A DNA stretch of 64,000 nt from Mucilaginibacter sp. (GCA_030445275.1 JAUCSE010000092.1:1-64000); one strand, 5' to 3'; positions 1-8,968 are shown, counted from the first letter of the stretch. A program made the numbers and translations. The notes: generated by a model from the letters alone, not told the origin.

Positions 1-60
1 TGCCTTGCATGTCCTTAATATACAAAACAAACAACTAAATATCAAATACTTATGAAAAGA

Positions 61-95
61 AACAACCCAATCAAACAGTGTTCGATTGGGTTGTT
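61..95 (-). terminator. Rho-independent terminator of the leftward SusCD operon
   Basis: A perfect 12-bp stem (61-72 with 84-95) encloses an 11-nt loop. Read on the minus strand it lies about 65 nt past the SusD stop and is followed by a T-rich run (TTTCTTTTC), as expected of an intrinsic terminator for the minus-strand operon. Nothing else was recognised in positions 1-160. Confidence 0.7.
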
Positions 96-160
96 TGGAA
101 ACCTCCGCTCAGTTGCGCAACGGCCACTTTTCGCTAAAGGCTTTTTGTTTTCCTGTTTTT

Positions 161-1603
161 TTAATTTACATCAAACCATAGCTTGGTTGTAAGTACATCG
201 GCTCCCTGATGGGCAACAGCTGCCGTATAGTTTGTTCCATTGAGTGATTGCTCAGTTCCGGGGTAAATAAAGCGTACAGGCATTTTCCCGTTAAGTGCGC
301 CGGCCACAGCTGGCTGCAACTGCGGATAATCAAGCCTGCGCCATTCAGCAAATGCTTCTAAGCCCTGTCCAAACAAAGCAATCCATTTTTGGTTACCTAT
401 TGATTTTCTGAAATTCGACGCATCATACTTCACTGCTGCCGAACCGATATAAGTAGTAATATCGGCATCAGCAACGCTGTATTGCTTTAATGATGCCTGT
501 ACCGCCTGATTATATAAGTCTTCCGCGCTTTCTACAGTGAAGCCTCTTGCTGCTGCTTCAGCACGATCAAATAATACCTCAGCATAGCTAATGATAACAG
601 CCGGAGCATGTGGCGCTAAGAAATAAGTGCCGGGCTTTGAGGTTTTAGTGAAACCCAAATTGCTGGCATCGCCCACTAATAAACCATTTGGTATACCCAC
701 ATAAGTTTGCGTAGTGGCATCTTGTGTGGGGCTGGCATAAATTGGCAGGCGTGGGTCTTTAAGCTCAAATAATTTGTCAACTATGGTTTTACTGATACGA
801 TAATCATCGCGGGTATCGAACAAATTGCTGATCGGATTTTGATTGGGCGAATCCAGATATACCAACTGCGCTATTTCACTATTAGCACTGATATATCCGC
901 TGCCTTCAGCTTGTATATCAGCCAAAACCTGTTTAGCTTTATCTGGTTCACGGTCGGCAATACGGAGCGCGATGCGCAGACGTAGGGAGTTAGCGAATTT
1001 TTTCCATAGAGAGATATTGTTACTATAGATAACATCGCCCAATATAGCTTTTCCTGATGGGTCAAGGGCCGATTGCGCTGCCTTCAGATCATCAAGTAAT
1101 GCAAAATAAACATCCCTTTGTGCATCATAAGCAGGGGTAAGGTATTGTTCAATATTAGATGCTTGTTTATAAGGGATATCGCCATATTGATCGGTAAGCA
1201 AGTTAAATACCCATGAACGCAGTACAAGAGCAACGCCTTTGTAATTAGGATTTGCCTGCGCATCGGCCAGGGAGATGATCTTATTAAGGTTAACTATACT
1301 TTTGGAATAGCCAGTACTCCATAGTTCCTGAAACGAGGTATTGGTATATATATACCTGTCAGGATCGGTATATTGAATTTTGGCCCAATATTGTACAAAA
1401 AGCAGGCTTGAATTCATGTTATTGGTTGTACCCCAATAGGTATCGGCCGTGTTTTTTATAGCAGCGGTCAGCAGGTAATCTGGTTGTGGATTTTGTGTTG
1501 CGTTTGGATCCTTATTAAGGTCTGCAAGTTCTTTTTTGCAGCCTGTTGCTACAGATAATAGTAATGTACCAGATAGCAGTATAGATATATATTTAAGTTT
1601 CAT
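161..1603 (-). CDS. SusD/RagB-like nutrient-binding outer membrane lipoprotein
   Basis: The 480-residue protein starts with a lipoprotein signal peptide ending in a lipobox with Cys22 (SVATGCKKE), so the mature protein should be anchored on the cell surface. The N-terminal LADLNKDPN segment and the helical (TPR-like) body fit the SusD-like_2 group of SusD/RagB proteins, which act as the lid of a SusC channel and capture the substrate. It lies 5 nt downstream of the SusC gene, so the two are surely co-transcribed. The substrate cannot be read from the sequence. Because the operon is preceded by a SAM riboswitch (5863-5966), a sulfur-containing nutrient or peptide is more likely than a glycan, but that is inference. 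No glycan-degrading enzyme is next to it. Confidence 0.9.
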   Translation of the reverse strand: MKLKYISILLSGTLLLSVATGCKKELADLNKDPNATQNPQPDYLLTAAIKNTADTYWGTTNNMNSSLLFVQYWAKIQYTDPDRYIYTNTSFQELWSTGYSKSIVNLNKIISLADAQANPNYKGVALVLRSWVFNLLTDQYGDIPYKQASNIEQYLTPAYDAQRDVYFALLDDLKAAQSALDPSGKAILGDVIYSNNISLWKKFANSLRLRIALRIADREPDKAKQVLADIQAEGSGYISANSEIAQLVYLDSPNQNPISNLFDTRDDYRISKTIVDKLFELKDPRLPIYASPTQDATTQTYVGIPNGLLVGDASNLGFTKTSKPGTYFLAPHAPAVIISYAEVLFDRAEAAARGFTVESAEDLYNQAVQASLKQYSVADADITTYIGSAAVKYDASNFRKSIGNQKWIALFGQGLEAFAEWRRLDYPQLQPAVAGALNGKMPVRFIYPGTEQSLNGTNYTAAVAHQGADVLTTKLWFDVN

Positions 1604-1608
1604 GATAA

Positions 1609-4600
1609 TTAAAATTTAAGGTTGATATTAAAACCAATGTTGCGTACGGTTGGCAGGGTAAGATCTTCCAGTCCCTGACCGTTACCGGTATTAAAAGCAG
1701 TTTCGGGATCAATGTTAGGTACGTTTTTATGGATGATCAATAAATTACGCCCAACAACAGCAAAGCTGGCTCCCTGGAAACCTATACTTTTTGCCCATTT
1801 TTGAGGCACGGTATAACCCAGTTTTATTTCCCTCAATTTGATATAAGATGCACTGTAAACAAATGGCTCATCGGCATTGGTAAGCGACTTATAATAGGAT
1901 TGCGCCGATATAATAGTGGTATTTTTAGTACCATTTGCATTTACACCATTATAAATCATACCATCGTGATTAACAGTTTCGCCATTAGGGCCCGAAGCAG
2001 CATTGGTTGGAACCGCGGTTGATCCGGAATTATAATAGCTTAAACCACCATTTGCGGTGCCACGACCTGGTAAAGTTGATGCTAGTATGCCTGTGTAAGT
2101 ACCAGTACTGTTGGTGCCTGAATAAATAGAACCACCAATATGCGCATCAATCAATACACTTAAATTGATGCCTTTGTAAGTGAAACTGTTATTAATACTC
2201 CCTAACCAGTTTGGGGTATATTTACCCAGGTATTGTATAGTAGGATTAACAGCCGGTGTGCCATCTGCATTAACAATAACCTGTCCGCTTGCATTACGCT
2301 GGAAGGTAGTTCCGTAAATAGAGCCGTAAGGTTTGCCTACTGCTGCCAATACCTGTACTGTACCATCTGAGCCTAACAAAAAGTTTTGTAATCTGCCCTC
2401 ATTATCTAATGATTTAACTGTGCTCTTGTTACGTGAGTAATTTACAGTAACATCCCAGCTAAAATCTTTCAATTTTACCGGGGTTAAACCTAATTGAACC
2501 TCTAAACCTTTATTGTTAATAGTACCGCCATTGATCAGCTTTTGAGTATAGCCTGTGGTTTGGCTTACATTTACGCTGAGGATTTGGTTAACACTATTGG
2601 TATTGTAAACACTTGCATCCAAACGTATCCTGTCATTAAAAAAGCCTACCTCAAAACCTGCCTCTGCAGAGGTGGTGGTTTCTGGTTTTAAGTTAGGATT
2701 AAGATCAGTACTATTAGCACTTTGCTGTGGACTGGAACCAAAAGGAGCAGTGAAAGCATATGTATTTAATAACTGATAGGGGTCAGTATCTTTACCTACT
2801 TTTGACCAACCGCCACGTAATTTTAAATAGCTTAATACATCACTTTTAATATCCAGCGCTTCTGATAATACCAAACTTCCGTTAACTGAAGGATAGAAGT
2901 ATGATAAACTGGCTCTAGGAAGAGTAGATGACCAATCATTACGTGCAGTAACGTTTAGAAAAGCATAACTTCTAAATCCAACTTGGCCCGATGCAAAATA
3001 ACTATACCTTTTTGATTTATAATAAGCGCTTGATGATATCAGCGGATCACGTGAGTTACTTAACGTGTACAAGCCGTTAACGGCCAGTTTTGGTGCCTTT
3101 TGATCATGCTCTTCTAGTATATTTACTCTTATATTACCACCTATTAATGCGTCGATAGAAAAATCGTCGTTCAATTTTTTGGTATACTGTAACCTGCCTT
3201 CGGTATTGGTTTCGGTAACATCATAAGCATCTTCTTCATAGGAGCCAAACGGAGTGCCATTAGTACCATAGGCTATTTTGATCTTGCGGCGATCGTTATA
3301 ATAATCGGTACCGGTACGGAAGTTTGCTGATAATCCGTCGATGATCTTATAGTTTAATTCCGCGCTTCCTATAAAACGGTTCTTTGTTTGGCCAACCGTA
3401 TTTTCGTAAGCCATAAAGTATGGGTTACTATAATAGCTGTTGTTCCAGTTAAAGGTATTGCCATTGGCATCCAGATAATTTTTTAATTGACTCACATCAA
3501 CCTGGCGGCCAAACCATGTAAACTGCAGCATGGTGCTGGTAGCTCTTTTACCGCCTGAGCCTGGTAAATTAGCTGCATCATCTTTAATATAGTTGGCAAT
3601 GGTGGTTAAGGTTAACTTAGGAGTAATCTTGTAAGTAGCATTTAATATAAATGAGTTACGGCCCTGTTCAGAATTAGGAATAACCCCGGTTTGATGCAGG
3701 TTATTATAGCCCAATCTAAAATCATATTTATCACCCGAGCTTGCAAGTGAAACACCGTTATTTAGGGTAACACCCGTTTTAAAGAAACTACGCACATTAT
3801 CCGGATGAGCTATAAAAGGTACAGCTTTGCCGTTTGAATTAAATTGGGGGATAAGTGACCCATCCAAAGCGGGGCCCCAGCTTTCATCCACACCATCATT
3901 TACACCGCCGCCTTTACCATCAACATAGCTAAACTTGCCGTTTGAACCCTGGCCATATTGGTTTTGATAATCGGGCAAGTCCAATAAATTGGAGAATGAA
4001 GTATTGGAATTGATGGTAACCCCCAAACCTTTGGCACCCTTTCCGTTTTTAGTTTTAATTAAAATTACGCCATTGGCTGCACGTGAGCCATAAAGCGCTG
4101 CTGCGTTGGGGCCTTTAAGTACAGTAAGCGATTCAATATCTTCTGAATTGATATCGGAAATGGCATTAGAAAAATCCCTTGATCCGTTGGTTCCTAAAAA
4201 CTGGCTGTTATCAACCGGCAAACCATCAACCACAAACAGCGGTTGGTTATTACCGGAAATAGAGGTTTCACCACGAATAACGATCCTGGATGATCCCATA
4301 TCGCCCTGGCTGCTGGTAACATTTACACCCGCAATTTTTCCGGTGAGCGCATTTACCAGGTTGGTTTCCTTGGCTTCGGATATATCTTTTGATTTTAAGC
4401 CCTGCACAGCGTAACCTAATGATTTTTTATCTTTTGATATATTTAACGCCGTGATCACTACCTCATTTAAAGTGTTAGCCGCACCGTCAAGTATTATTTT
4501 GAGCGAGGTTTGGCTTTGAGTAACGGTGATTTCCTGTGTGGTAAAACCGATATAGGTTACTCTTAATACATCGTTTACTTTGGCGCTGATACTGAATTTA

Positions 4601-4782
4601 CCTTCACTATCGGTTTGTGTACCAGTAGTACTCCCTTTTATAGAAATACTTACGCCGGGCAATGACACCCCGTCTGATTTGGCGGTTACCACCCCGCTTA
4701 TTTTAACAGATTGCGCCGCAACCGTCTGGATCAAAATAAAAGGCAATAGTATTGCCAGTAACAATTTGTAATTTTTAAACAT
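1609..4782 (-). CDS. SusC/RagA family TonB-linked outer membrane transporter
   Basis: The 1057-residue protein has a signal peptide (about 1-23), a carboxypeptidase-regulatory-like beta-sandwich domain (about 25-110), a TonB-dependent plug (about 120-230, with the LNEVVITA TonB-box-like segment before it and the NAAALYGSRAANGVILI plug end) and a 22-strand barrel ending in a terminal Phe. It has no STN domain, so it is not expected to signal to a sigma/anti-sigma pair. It forms the pore of the pair with the SusD gene downstream. The 385 bp upstream separate it from the TlpA gene and hold a small Cys-rich ORF and a stem-loop. Control by the SAM riboswitch upstream of TlpA is inferred from co-orientation; an internal promoter is possible. 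Confidence 0.93.
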   Translation of the reverse strand: MFKNYKLLLAILLPFILIQTVAAQSVKISGVVTAKSDGVSLPGVSISIKGSTTGTQTDSEGKFSISAKVNDVLRVTYIGFTTQEITVTQSQTSLKIILDGAANTLNEVVITALNISKDKKSLGYAVQGLKSKDISEAKETNLVNALTGKIAGVNVTSSQGDMGSSRIVIRGETSISGNNQPLFVVDGLPVDNSQFLGTNGSRDFSNAISDINSEDIESLTVLKGPNAAALYGSRAANGVILIKTKNGKGAKGLGVTINSNTSFSNLLDLPDYQNQYGQGSNGKFSYVDGKGGGVNDGVDESWGPALDGSLIPQFNSNGKAVPFIAHPDNVRSFFKTGVTLNNGVSLASSGDKYDFRLGYNNLHQTGVIPNSEQGRNSFILNATYKITPKLTLTTIANYIKDDAANLPGSGGKRATSTMLQFTWFGRQVDVSQLKNYLDANGNTFNWNNSYYSNPYFMAYENTVGQTKNRFIGSAELNYKIIDGLSANFRTGTDYYNDRRKIKIAYGTNGTPFGSYEEDAYDVTETNTEGRLQYTKKLNDDFSIDALIGGNIRVNILEEHDQKAPKLAVNGLYTLSNSRDPLISSSAYYKSKRYSYFASGQVGFRSYAFLNVTARNDWSSTLPRASLSYFYPSVNGSLVLSEALDIKSDVLSYLKLRGGWSKVGKDTDPYQLLNTYAFTAPFGSSPQQSANSTDLNPNLKPETTTSAEAGFEVGFFNDRIRLDASVYNTNSVNQILSVNVSQTTGYTQKLINGGTINNKGLEVQLGLTPVKLKDFSWDVTVNYSRNKSTVKSLDNEGRLQNFLLGSDGTVQVLAAVGKPYGSIYGTTFQRNASGQVIVNADGTPAVNPTIQYLGKYTPNWLGSINNSFTYKGINLSVLIDAHIGGSIYSGTNSTGTYTGILASTLPGRGTANGGLSYYNSGSTAVPTNAASGPNGETVNHDGMIYNGVNANGTKNTTIISAQSYYKSLTNADEPFVYSASYIKLREIKLGYTVPQKWAKSIGFQGASFAVVGRNLLIIHKNVPNIDPETAFNTGNGQGLEDLTLPTVRNIGFNINLKF

Positions 4783-4914
4783 GGTAATAGATTATGGATA
4801 GTTGGTGAGCTATACAGTATCTTAAAACAACTATAAACCAGTAAGAGTATAAGCCCTCAATCACGGTTCACATTGTTTGTTGAAAACTGTAAGTTTTAAT
4901 TATTGGATTTTAAT

Positions 4915-4948
4915 AGGCTTATCAGAAATGAAAATACAGGATAAGCCT
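4915..4948 (-). promoter_or_regulatory. Stem-loop between the small ORF and susC
   Basis: A perfect 9-bp stem (AGGCTTATC, 4940-4948, with GATAAGCCT, 4915-4923, on the minus strand) encloses a 16-nt loop. It begins 11 nt after the stop of the 36-residue ORF and about 130 nt before susC. No T-run follows, so it is not a typical terminator. It could be an attenuator element, an mRNA stabiliser or a processing site. Confidence 0.35.
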
Positions 4949-4959
4949 GAATAAACTTT

Positions 4960-5070
4960 TTAACAGCCGCACATGCTTTGCATACAGATAGTAGGGGTGT
5001 TGCTGATGACAGATCCTTTCAGGGAGTAAATAATTAAGTAGTTTGTTTTTAAGGTACTTTGTTTTTTCAT
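4960..5070 (-). CDS. Candidate 36-residue Cys/Met-rich small ORF
   Basis: On the minus strand an ATG at 5070 opens a 36-codon frame ending in TAA at 4960. The peptide begins MKKQSTLKTNYLIIYSLKGS and ends with the sequence TICMQSMCGC, so three Cys and two Met fall in the last eight residues. It sits between the TlpA gene and susC in an operon headed by a SAM riboswitch. The clustering of sulfur residues at the end suggests a leader peptide for attenuation, a metal or thiol-binding small protein, or a modified-peptide precursor. None of these can be proved here. No Shine-Dalgarno sequence is visible, which is usual in this phylum. I do not recognise a family. Confidence 0.4.
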   Translation of the reverse strand: MKKQSTLKTNYLIIYSLKGSVISNTPTICMQSMCGC

Positions 5071-5167
5071 GTACTGATATATTTAGTATAAGACTTTAAA
5101 ATGCCCGTTTATAATTTACTGACTTATAAGCAAGAGCATAAGATAATACCGGATGCTATTTTATTCT

Positions 5168-5731
5168 TTAGTTTATAGACGTGTTTTTATTGTTTACCAA
5201 TGCATCAACAACTTTAACCATTGATGCAAATTCCTGAGGATCATACAGGCGAGTGAGATATACGATACGACCATCCCTGTTAATCACCACGTTGCGGGTA
5301 ACACCGCTTTTTTTATTGGCAAACCGGCCAAAAATATCGGCACCCGGGTCAAGTGCAAGATTATAGGTGATCTTCATGTCCTCATGAAATTTCTGTACTT
5401 TTTCAATGGGCTCGTCGCGATCAACGCCAATCAGTGCCAGGCCTTTGTTTTTATAGGCTTCCCATACATCTTTTTGTAAATGAGGCATCTCTTCGCGGCA
5501 TACGCTGCACCAGCTGGCGGTAAATTGTAATATCACCACTTTGCCGCGCAATTGCTTTAATGATGTTTGGGTGCCGTCATTCAGTACCAGTTTAAAATCG
5601 TCAGGGGCTTGGTCGCCAACCTTAACGAGGTATCCGCGGTCTGTTTGAGCTGCTGTATCTGCAGTTTGAGCGCTTGCTGTAAAGAATGCGAATAATAATA
5701 AATAACTAATGAGTAAGAGCTTTCTGTTCAT
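5168..5731 (-). CDS. TlpA/ResA-like secreted thioredoxin-fold protein
   Basis: The 187-residue protein has a Sec signal peptide (1-21, ending ASAQ) and a single AhpC/TSA-redoxin (TlpA-like) domain. The active-site motif is WCSVC with Cys75 and Cys78, preceded by VVILQFTAS. The expected role is thiol-disulfide reduction in the periplasm or at the outer membrane. It is the first gene downstream of the SAM-I riboswitch, 132 nt from the end of the aptamer, and precedes the small ORF and the SusCD pair. A reductase could keep Cys-containing or disulfide-linked substrates reduced during import; this is inference. Family assignment is secure, the exact partner is not. Confidence 0.85.
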   Translation of the reverse strand: MNRKLLLISYLLLFAFFTASAQTADTAAQTDRGYLVKVGDQAPDDFKLVLNDGTQTSLKQLRGKVVILQFTASWCSVCREEMPHLQKDVWEAYKNKGLALIGVDRDEPIEKVQKFHEDMKITYNLALDPGADIFGRFANKKSGVTRNVVINRDGRIVYLTRLYDPQEFASMVKVVDALVNNKNTSIN

Positions 5732-5862
5732 GATATTTAATATATATTGTAATATATCATAATATTAATAAAGTCAATAAAATTGTTAATTCATGGTGAT
5801 TAAACAGAAATAAGAGGAGGGGATGTGGACGGCTTATTACCATAAGATATATGGATAGCATC

Positions 5863-5966
5863 ATTATCTTTTCTGCATTTTGGCAGATAGGAATTAGCAC
5901 CTTTATAACAATCTGTACAGGTTGCTAAGACATCACAGGGCCTTTCCCTCAGTCTTTCTGGATAAT
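5863..5966 (-). promoter_or_regulatory. SAM-I (S-box) riboswitch
   Basis: The minus strand shows the S-box core in order: P1 5' strand ATTATC (5966-5961), GAGGGA (5950-5945), GGCCC (5942-5938), GCAACC (5925-5920), GGTGCTAATTCC (5901-5890), and P1 3' strand GATAAT (5868-5863) pairing with the start. The order and spacing match the SAM-I aptamer (Rfam RF00162), which binds S-adenosylmethionine and normally shuts off methionine/cysteine genes when SAM is plentiful. The gene downstream is the TlpA-like thioredoxin at 5731, then the small ORF and SusCD. No clear terminator follows the aptamer, so the expression platform may act on translation. A TTG-started 65-codon frame that overlaps the aptamer is a shadow. 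Confidence 0.92.
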
Positions 5967-5994
5967 TAAAATGAAATAAAGAACGATTCTGCTG

Positions 5995-6002
5995 CAAAGA
6001 TA
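5995..6002 (-). promoter_or_regulatory. Promoter -7 box for the riboswitch transcript
   Basis: TATCTTTG followed by C on the minus strand matches the Bacteroidota -7 consensus TAnnTTTG exactly and lies 28 nt upstream of the riboswitch P1 stem. No clear TTG -33 element is present at the usual distance. Confidence 0.55.
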
Positions 6003-6033
6003 TAATAATTCTACTATTTCCATAGACTTTATA

Positions 6034-6063
6034 TTGATTTATAAAATTATTCTCCTATCATTG
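6034..6063 (+). promoter_or_regulatory. Candidate promoter of the encapsulin operon
   Basis: TTG at 6034-6036 and TATCATTG at 6056-6063 are separated by 19 bp, close to the Bacteroidota TTG-N19-TAnnTTTG arrangement (one mismatch in the -7 box). The leader to the shell gene would be about 78 nt. It is divergent from the riboswitch promoter about 55 bp away. Confidence 0.4.
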
Positions 6064-6147
6064 TGACAGAATAATGGCACTTATGGATTTTTTTGCCGAA
6101 TATTGATTAATACATAACACAAGTCTTTAATATATTTTTTAATCACC

Positions 6148-7068
6148 ATGGCAGAACAAAAATCAAAGCAAACAGCACTAGGCGATGTAGCAGCAAGGCA
6201 ACTGGCTATCGCAACGCGTACCGTACCCCAATTATCAATTATTACCCCACGCTGGTTACCCCATTTACTAAACTGGGTGCCTGTTGAATCAGGAGTTTAC
6301 AGGCTTAATAAGGTAAAAGATGCTAACAATGTAGAAGTTGATTGCTCATCGCGCGATGAAAGGGAATTACCTTCAACTTTTGTTGATTATATTGACAATC
6401 CTCGCGAGTATAATTTAAGCGCTGTAAATACGGTTCTGGATGTACACACCCGTGTATCAGACCTGTACAGCAAGCCTTACAACCAGATTAGCGAGCAGCT
6501 ACGCCTAACTATCGAGATCGTTAAAGAAAGACAGGAAAGCGAGCTGATCAACAACCCGGAATATGGCTTGTTAAGCAGTGTTGTTGCCTCACAAAAAATA
6601 AAAACAAGACTGGGCCCACCAACACCGGATGATCTGGACGAGCTGATCACCAAAGTATGGAAAGAGCCTGGATTTTTCCTGTTACACCCATTAGCCATAG
6701 CCGCCTTTGGTCGCGAATGTACCCGCAGGGGAGTTCCACCGCCAACAGTTCCCTTGTTTGGCTCTCAATTCATTACCTGGAGAGGTATACCGCTTATTCC
6801 ATCAGATAAAGTGCCTATTGTAAACGGCAAATCAAAAATAATCCTGCTCCGTACAGGCGAAAGCCGTCAGGGTGTAGTTGGTTTATTTCAGCCAGGTTTG
6901 CCGGGCGAGCAATCACCGGGCTTATCTGTACGCTTTATGGGTATCAATAACAAAGCGATAGCCTCATACCTGGTTTCATTATATTGTTCATTGGCCGTTT
7001 TAGTTGATGACGCGATAGCTGTTTTAGAAGATGTGGACTTAACACATTATCATGAGTACAAATATTAA
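6148..7068 (+). CDS. Family 2A encapsulin shell protein (SrpI-like)
   Basis: The 306-residue protein resembles the HK97-fold shell of family 2A encapsulins: an N-terminal arm rich in Gln/Thr, the TPRWLPHLLNWVPVESGVYRLN segment, the acidic helix LDELITKVWKEPGFFLLHP, and the REC(TRRG)VPPPTVPLFGSQF and NNKAIASYLVSLYCS segments. The length fits the family. These proteins assemble into icosahedral nanocompartments, and family 2A members enclose a cysteine desulfurase. The next gene, overlapping by 17 nt, is such a desulfurase with a long N-terminal extension, and a serine acetyltransferase follows. There is no cyclic-nucleotide-binding insertion, which separates it from family 2B. The recognition is from memory of the family and gene context, not from a search. 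Confidence 0.88.
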   Translation: MAEQKSKQTALGDVAARQLAIATRTVPQLSIITPRWLPHLLNWVPVESGVYRLNKVKDANNVEVDCSSRDERELPSTFVDYIDNPREYNLSAVNTVLDVHTRVSDLYSKPYNQISEQLRLTIEIVKERQESELINNPEYGLLSSVVASQKIKTRLGPPTPDDLDELITKVWKEPGFFLLHPLAIAAFGRECTRRGVPPPTVPLFGSQFITWRGIPLIPSDKVPIVNGKSKIILLRTGESRQGVVGLFQPGLPGEQSPGLSVRFMGINNKAIASYLVSLYCSLAVLVDDAIAVLEDVDLTHYHEYKY

Positions 7069-8965
7069 TCACGACAACTTGCCCGATCTGCAAGAGTTGG
7101 AAAAGTTGGCAAATCAGTTTTTCAAAACATTGCCCGGGGATACTATAAGTCAACCGGTAACTCAGCAAGCACCGCTTGATCCGGCTTCAAATTTCTTACA
7201 ACCTGAAAGGGTAACCGGCTCTTACGGCGATCCGCGGGAAGTAAGATTATTTGAGCACACTCCACAACCTGCGTCAGTTGCCGGCGGTGGTATTTCGCCG
7301 TCTGCCATTAATCAGAACAATGCTGTGAACCTTAAAGACCCGCAAACCAGCTTTGCTGATCCGGGTTTAACAAGCTCACAAAAACAGCCGTCGTATACAT
7401 CAGGTGCCGGAGTATCTCCATCAGCTATACAATCAGCAAAATCCGAAGTTGGCTATCCGTATATAGAGGATGCCAGAACAGGGCCATATTCCGGAGGATT
7501 TGGTGCCGAAAAACTGCCCTTTGCAACCGAAGGTTTACTGCACTTGCCTTATCAACAAGAGCAGCCTTTTGAAGTCGAGCTACAGAAAGTGTTACAGGCC
7601 ATCAGTGTGCCGATTCAAAGCCCACAGCTACCTTTTAGCGCACCATCATCATTTGATGAATCATCTTTTTACTTTTTGAAGGAGCGTTTTCAGTTGCCCT
7701 CGGTAAACCAAAGTGCAGAGCGTAAAACTGGTGTAAGTGGTTTAATTGCTCCGCCGTTTGATGTGAATGCAGTAAAACGTGATTTTCCTATTTTACAGGA
7801 GCAGGTGAACGGCAAGCCACTGATATGGCTGGATAACGCGGCAACAACGCAAAAACCCAAACAGGTGATCGACCGGATCAGTTACTTTTATGAGCACGAA
7901 AACTCCAATATACACCGTGCTGCTCATGAACTGGCTGCAAGGGCTACCGATGCTTACGAAGGCGCGCGTAAAAAGGTAAAGGATTTTTTAAATGCAGGCT
8001 CAACCAACGAGATCATTTTTGTACGCGGCGCTACGGAAGCCATTAACCTGGTAGCTAAAAGCTGGGGCGAACAAAACCTGCAGGCTGGCGATGAAATTAT
8101 TGTGAGTCACCTGGAGCATCATGCCAATATTGTTCCATGGCAGCAACTGGCCGCTAAAAAAGGTCTGAAGATCAAAGTGATGCCGGTGGATGATGACGGA
8201 CAGATTATTCTGGACGAATACACCAAACTATTAGGGCCAAGAACCAAACTGGTTTCATTTACCCAGGTATCTAATGCTTTAGGTACGGTTACTCCAGCAC
8301 ATCAGATTGTAAGACTGGGCCATTTGGCTGGTGCTAAAGTGCTGGTTGATGGTGCACAGTCAGTTTCGCATATGCCGGTTGATGTACAGGCTTTGGATGC
8401 CGACTGGTTTGTATTTTCGGGCCACAAGGTTTTCGGACCTACAGGGATCGGTGTGTTATATGGCAAGGAAGATCTGCTGAATGAAACCCAGCCCTGGCAG
8501 GGTGGTGGTAATATGATTGTTGATGTAACCTTTGAACATACTCAATACCACAATGCTCCCGGGAGGTTTGAAGCCGGTACCGGTAATATTGCGGATGCAG
8601 TAGGATTAGGTGCAGCAATTGACTACGTGACCCGGCTTGGCATGGGTGCAATAGCTCAATACGAACACTACTTGCTGGAGTATGCCACAGGATTGATAAA
8701 AGGTGTGCCGGGTTTACGCCTGATAGGTACAGCGCCTGATAAGGCCAGTGTTTTATCATTTGTGCTGGATGGTTATAAAACGGAGGAAGTAGGATCTGCA
8801 TTGAATCAGGAGGGTATCGCGGTACGTTCCGGACATCATTGCGCGCAGCCTATTTTACGCCGCTTTGGTTTAGAAAGTACGGTAAGGCCATCACTGGCTT
8901 TTTATAATACCTGTGCTGATATTGACACCTTGGTTGATACTTTGTATCGCCTCAAAAATAGTTGA
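7052..8965 (+). CDS. Encapsulated cysteine desulfurase with N-terminal cargo domain
   Basis: Residues 1 to about 235 are low-complexity, Pro/Gln/Ser-rich and probably disordered. Residues 236-637 are a SufS-type (group II) PLP-dependent cysteine desulfurase. The PLP lysine is Lys459 in SGHKVFGPTG, and the catalytic cysteine is Cys597 in RSGHHCAQP. DNAATTQKP at 261-269 and HHANIVPWQ at 356-364 are further family marks. The enzyme removes sulfur from cysteine as persulfide or sulfane sulfur. A usual SufS is about 405 residues; the extra 235 are typical of cargo proteins of family 2A encapsulins, where this region directs loading. Within it the motif GxG[IV]SPSAI occurs twice (78-86 and 118-126). 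The ATG overlaps the shell gene by 17 nt, suggesting translational coupling. It is unlikely to serve Fe-S assembly, because no suf genes are near. Confidence 0.92.
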   Translation: MSTNINHDNLPDLQELEKLANQFFKTLPGDTISQPVTQQAPLDPASNFLQPERVTGSYGDPREVRLFEHTPQPASVAGGGISPSAINQNNAVNLKDPQTSFADPGLTSSQKQPSYTSGAGVSPSAIQSAKSEVGYPYIEDARTGPYSGGFGAEKLPFATEGLLHLPYQQEQPFEVELQKVLQAISVPIQSPQLPFSAPSSFDESSFYFLKERFQLPSVNQSAERKTGVSGLIAPPFDVNAVKRDFPILQEQVNGKPLIWLDNAATTQKPKQVIDRISYFYEHENSNIHRAAHELAARATDAYEGARKKVKDFLNAGSTNEIIFVRGATEAINLVAKSWGEQNLQAGDEIIVSHLEHHANIVPWQQLAAKKGLKIKVMPVDDDGQIILDEYTKLLGPRTKLVSFTQVSNALGTVTPAHQIVRLGHLAGAKVLVDGAQSVSHMPVDVQALDADWFVFSGHKVFGPTGIGVLYGKEDLLNETQPWQGGGNMIVDVTFEHTQYHNAPGRFEAGTGNIADAVGLGAAIDYVTRLGMGAIAQYEHYLLEYATGLIKGVPGLRLIGTAPDKASVLSFVLDGYKTEEVGSALNQEGIAVRSGHHCAQPILRRFGLESTVRPSLAFYNTCADIDTLVDTLYRLKNS

Positions 8966-8968
8966 TTC

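Noticed and set aside
5800..5997. A 65-codon minus-strand frame with four Cys residues
   Set aside because: It starts only with TTG, and most of it is the SAM-I aptamer read as codons. The RNA structure explains the sequence better than a protein.
7052..8965. The desulfurase as a SufS of an Fe-S assembly operon
   Set aside because: No sufB, C, D, E or U is nearby, and the long N-terminal extension and the shell gene mark it as encapsulin cargo.
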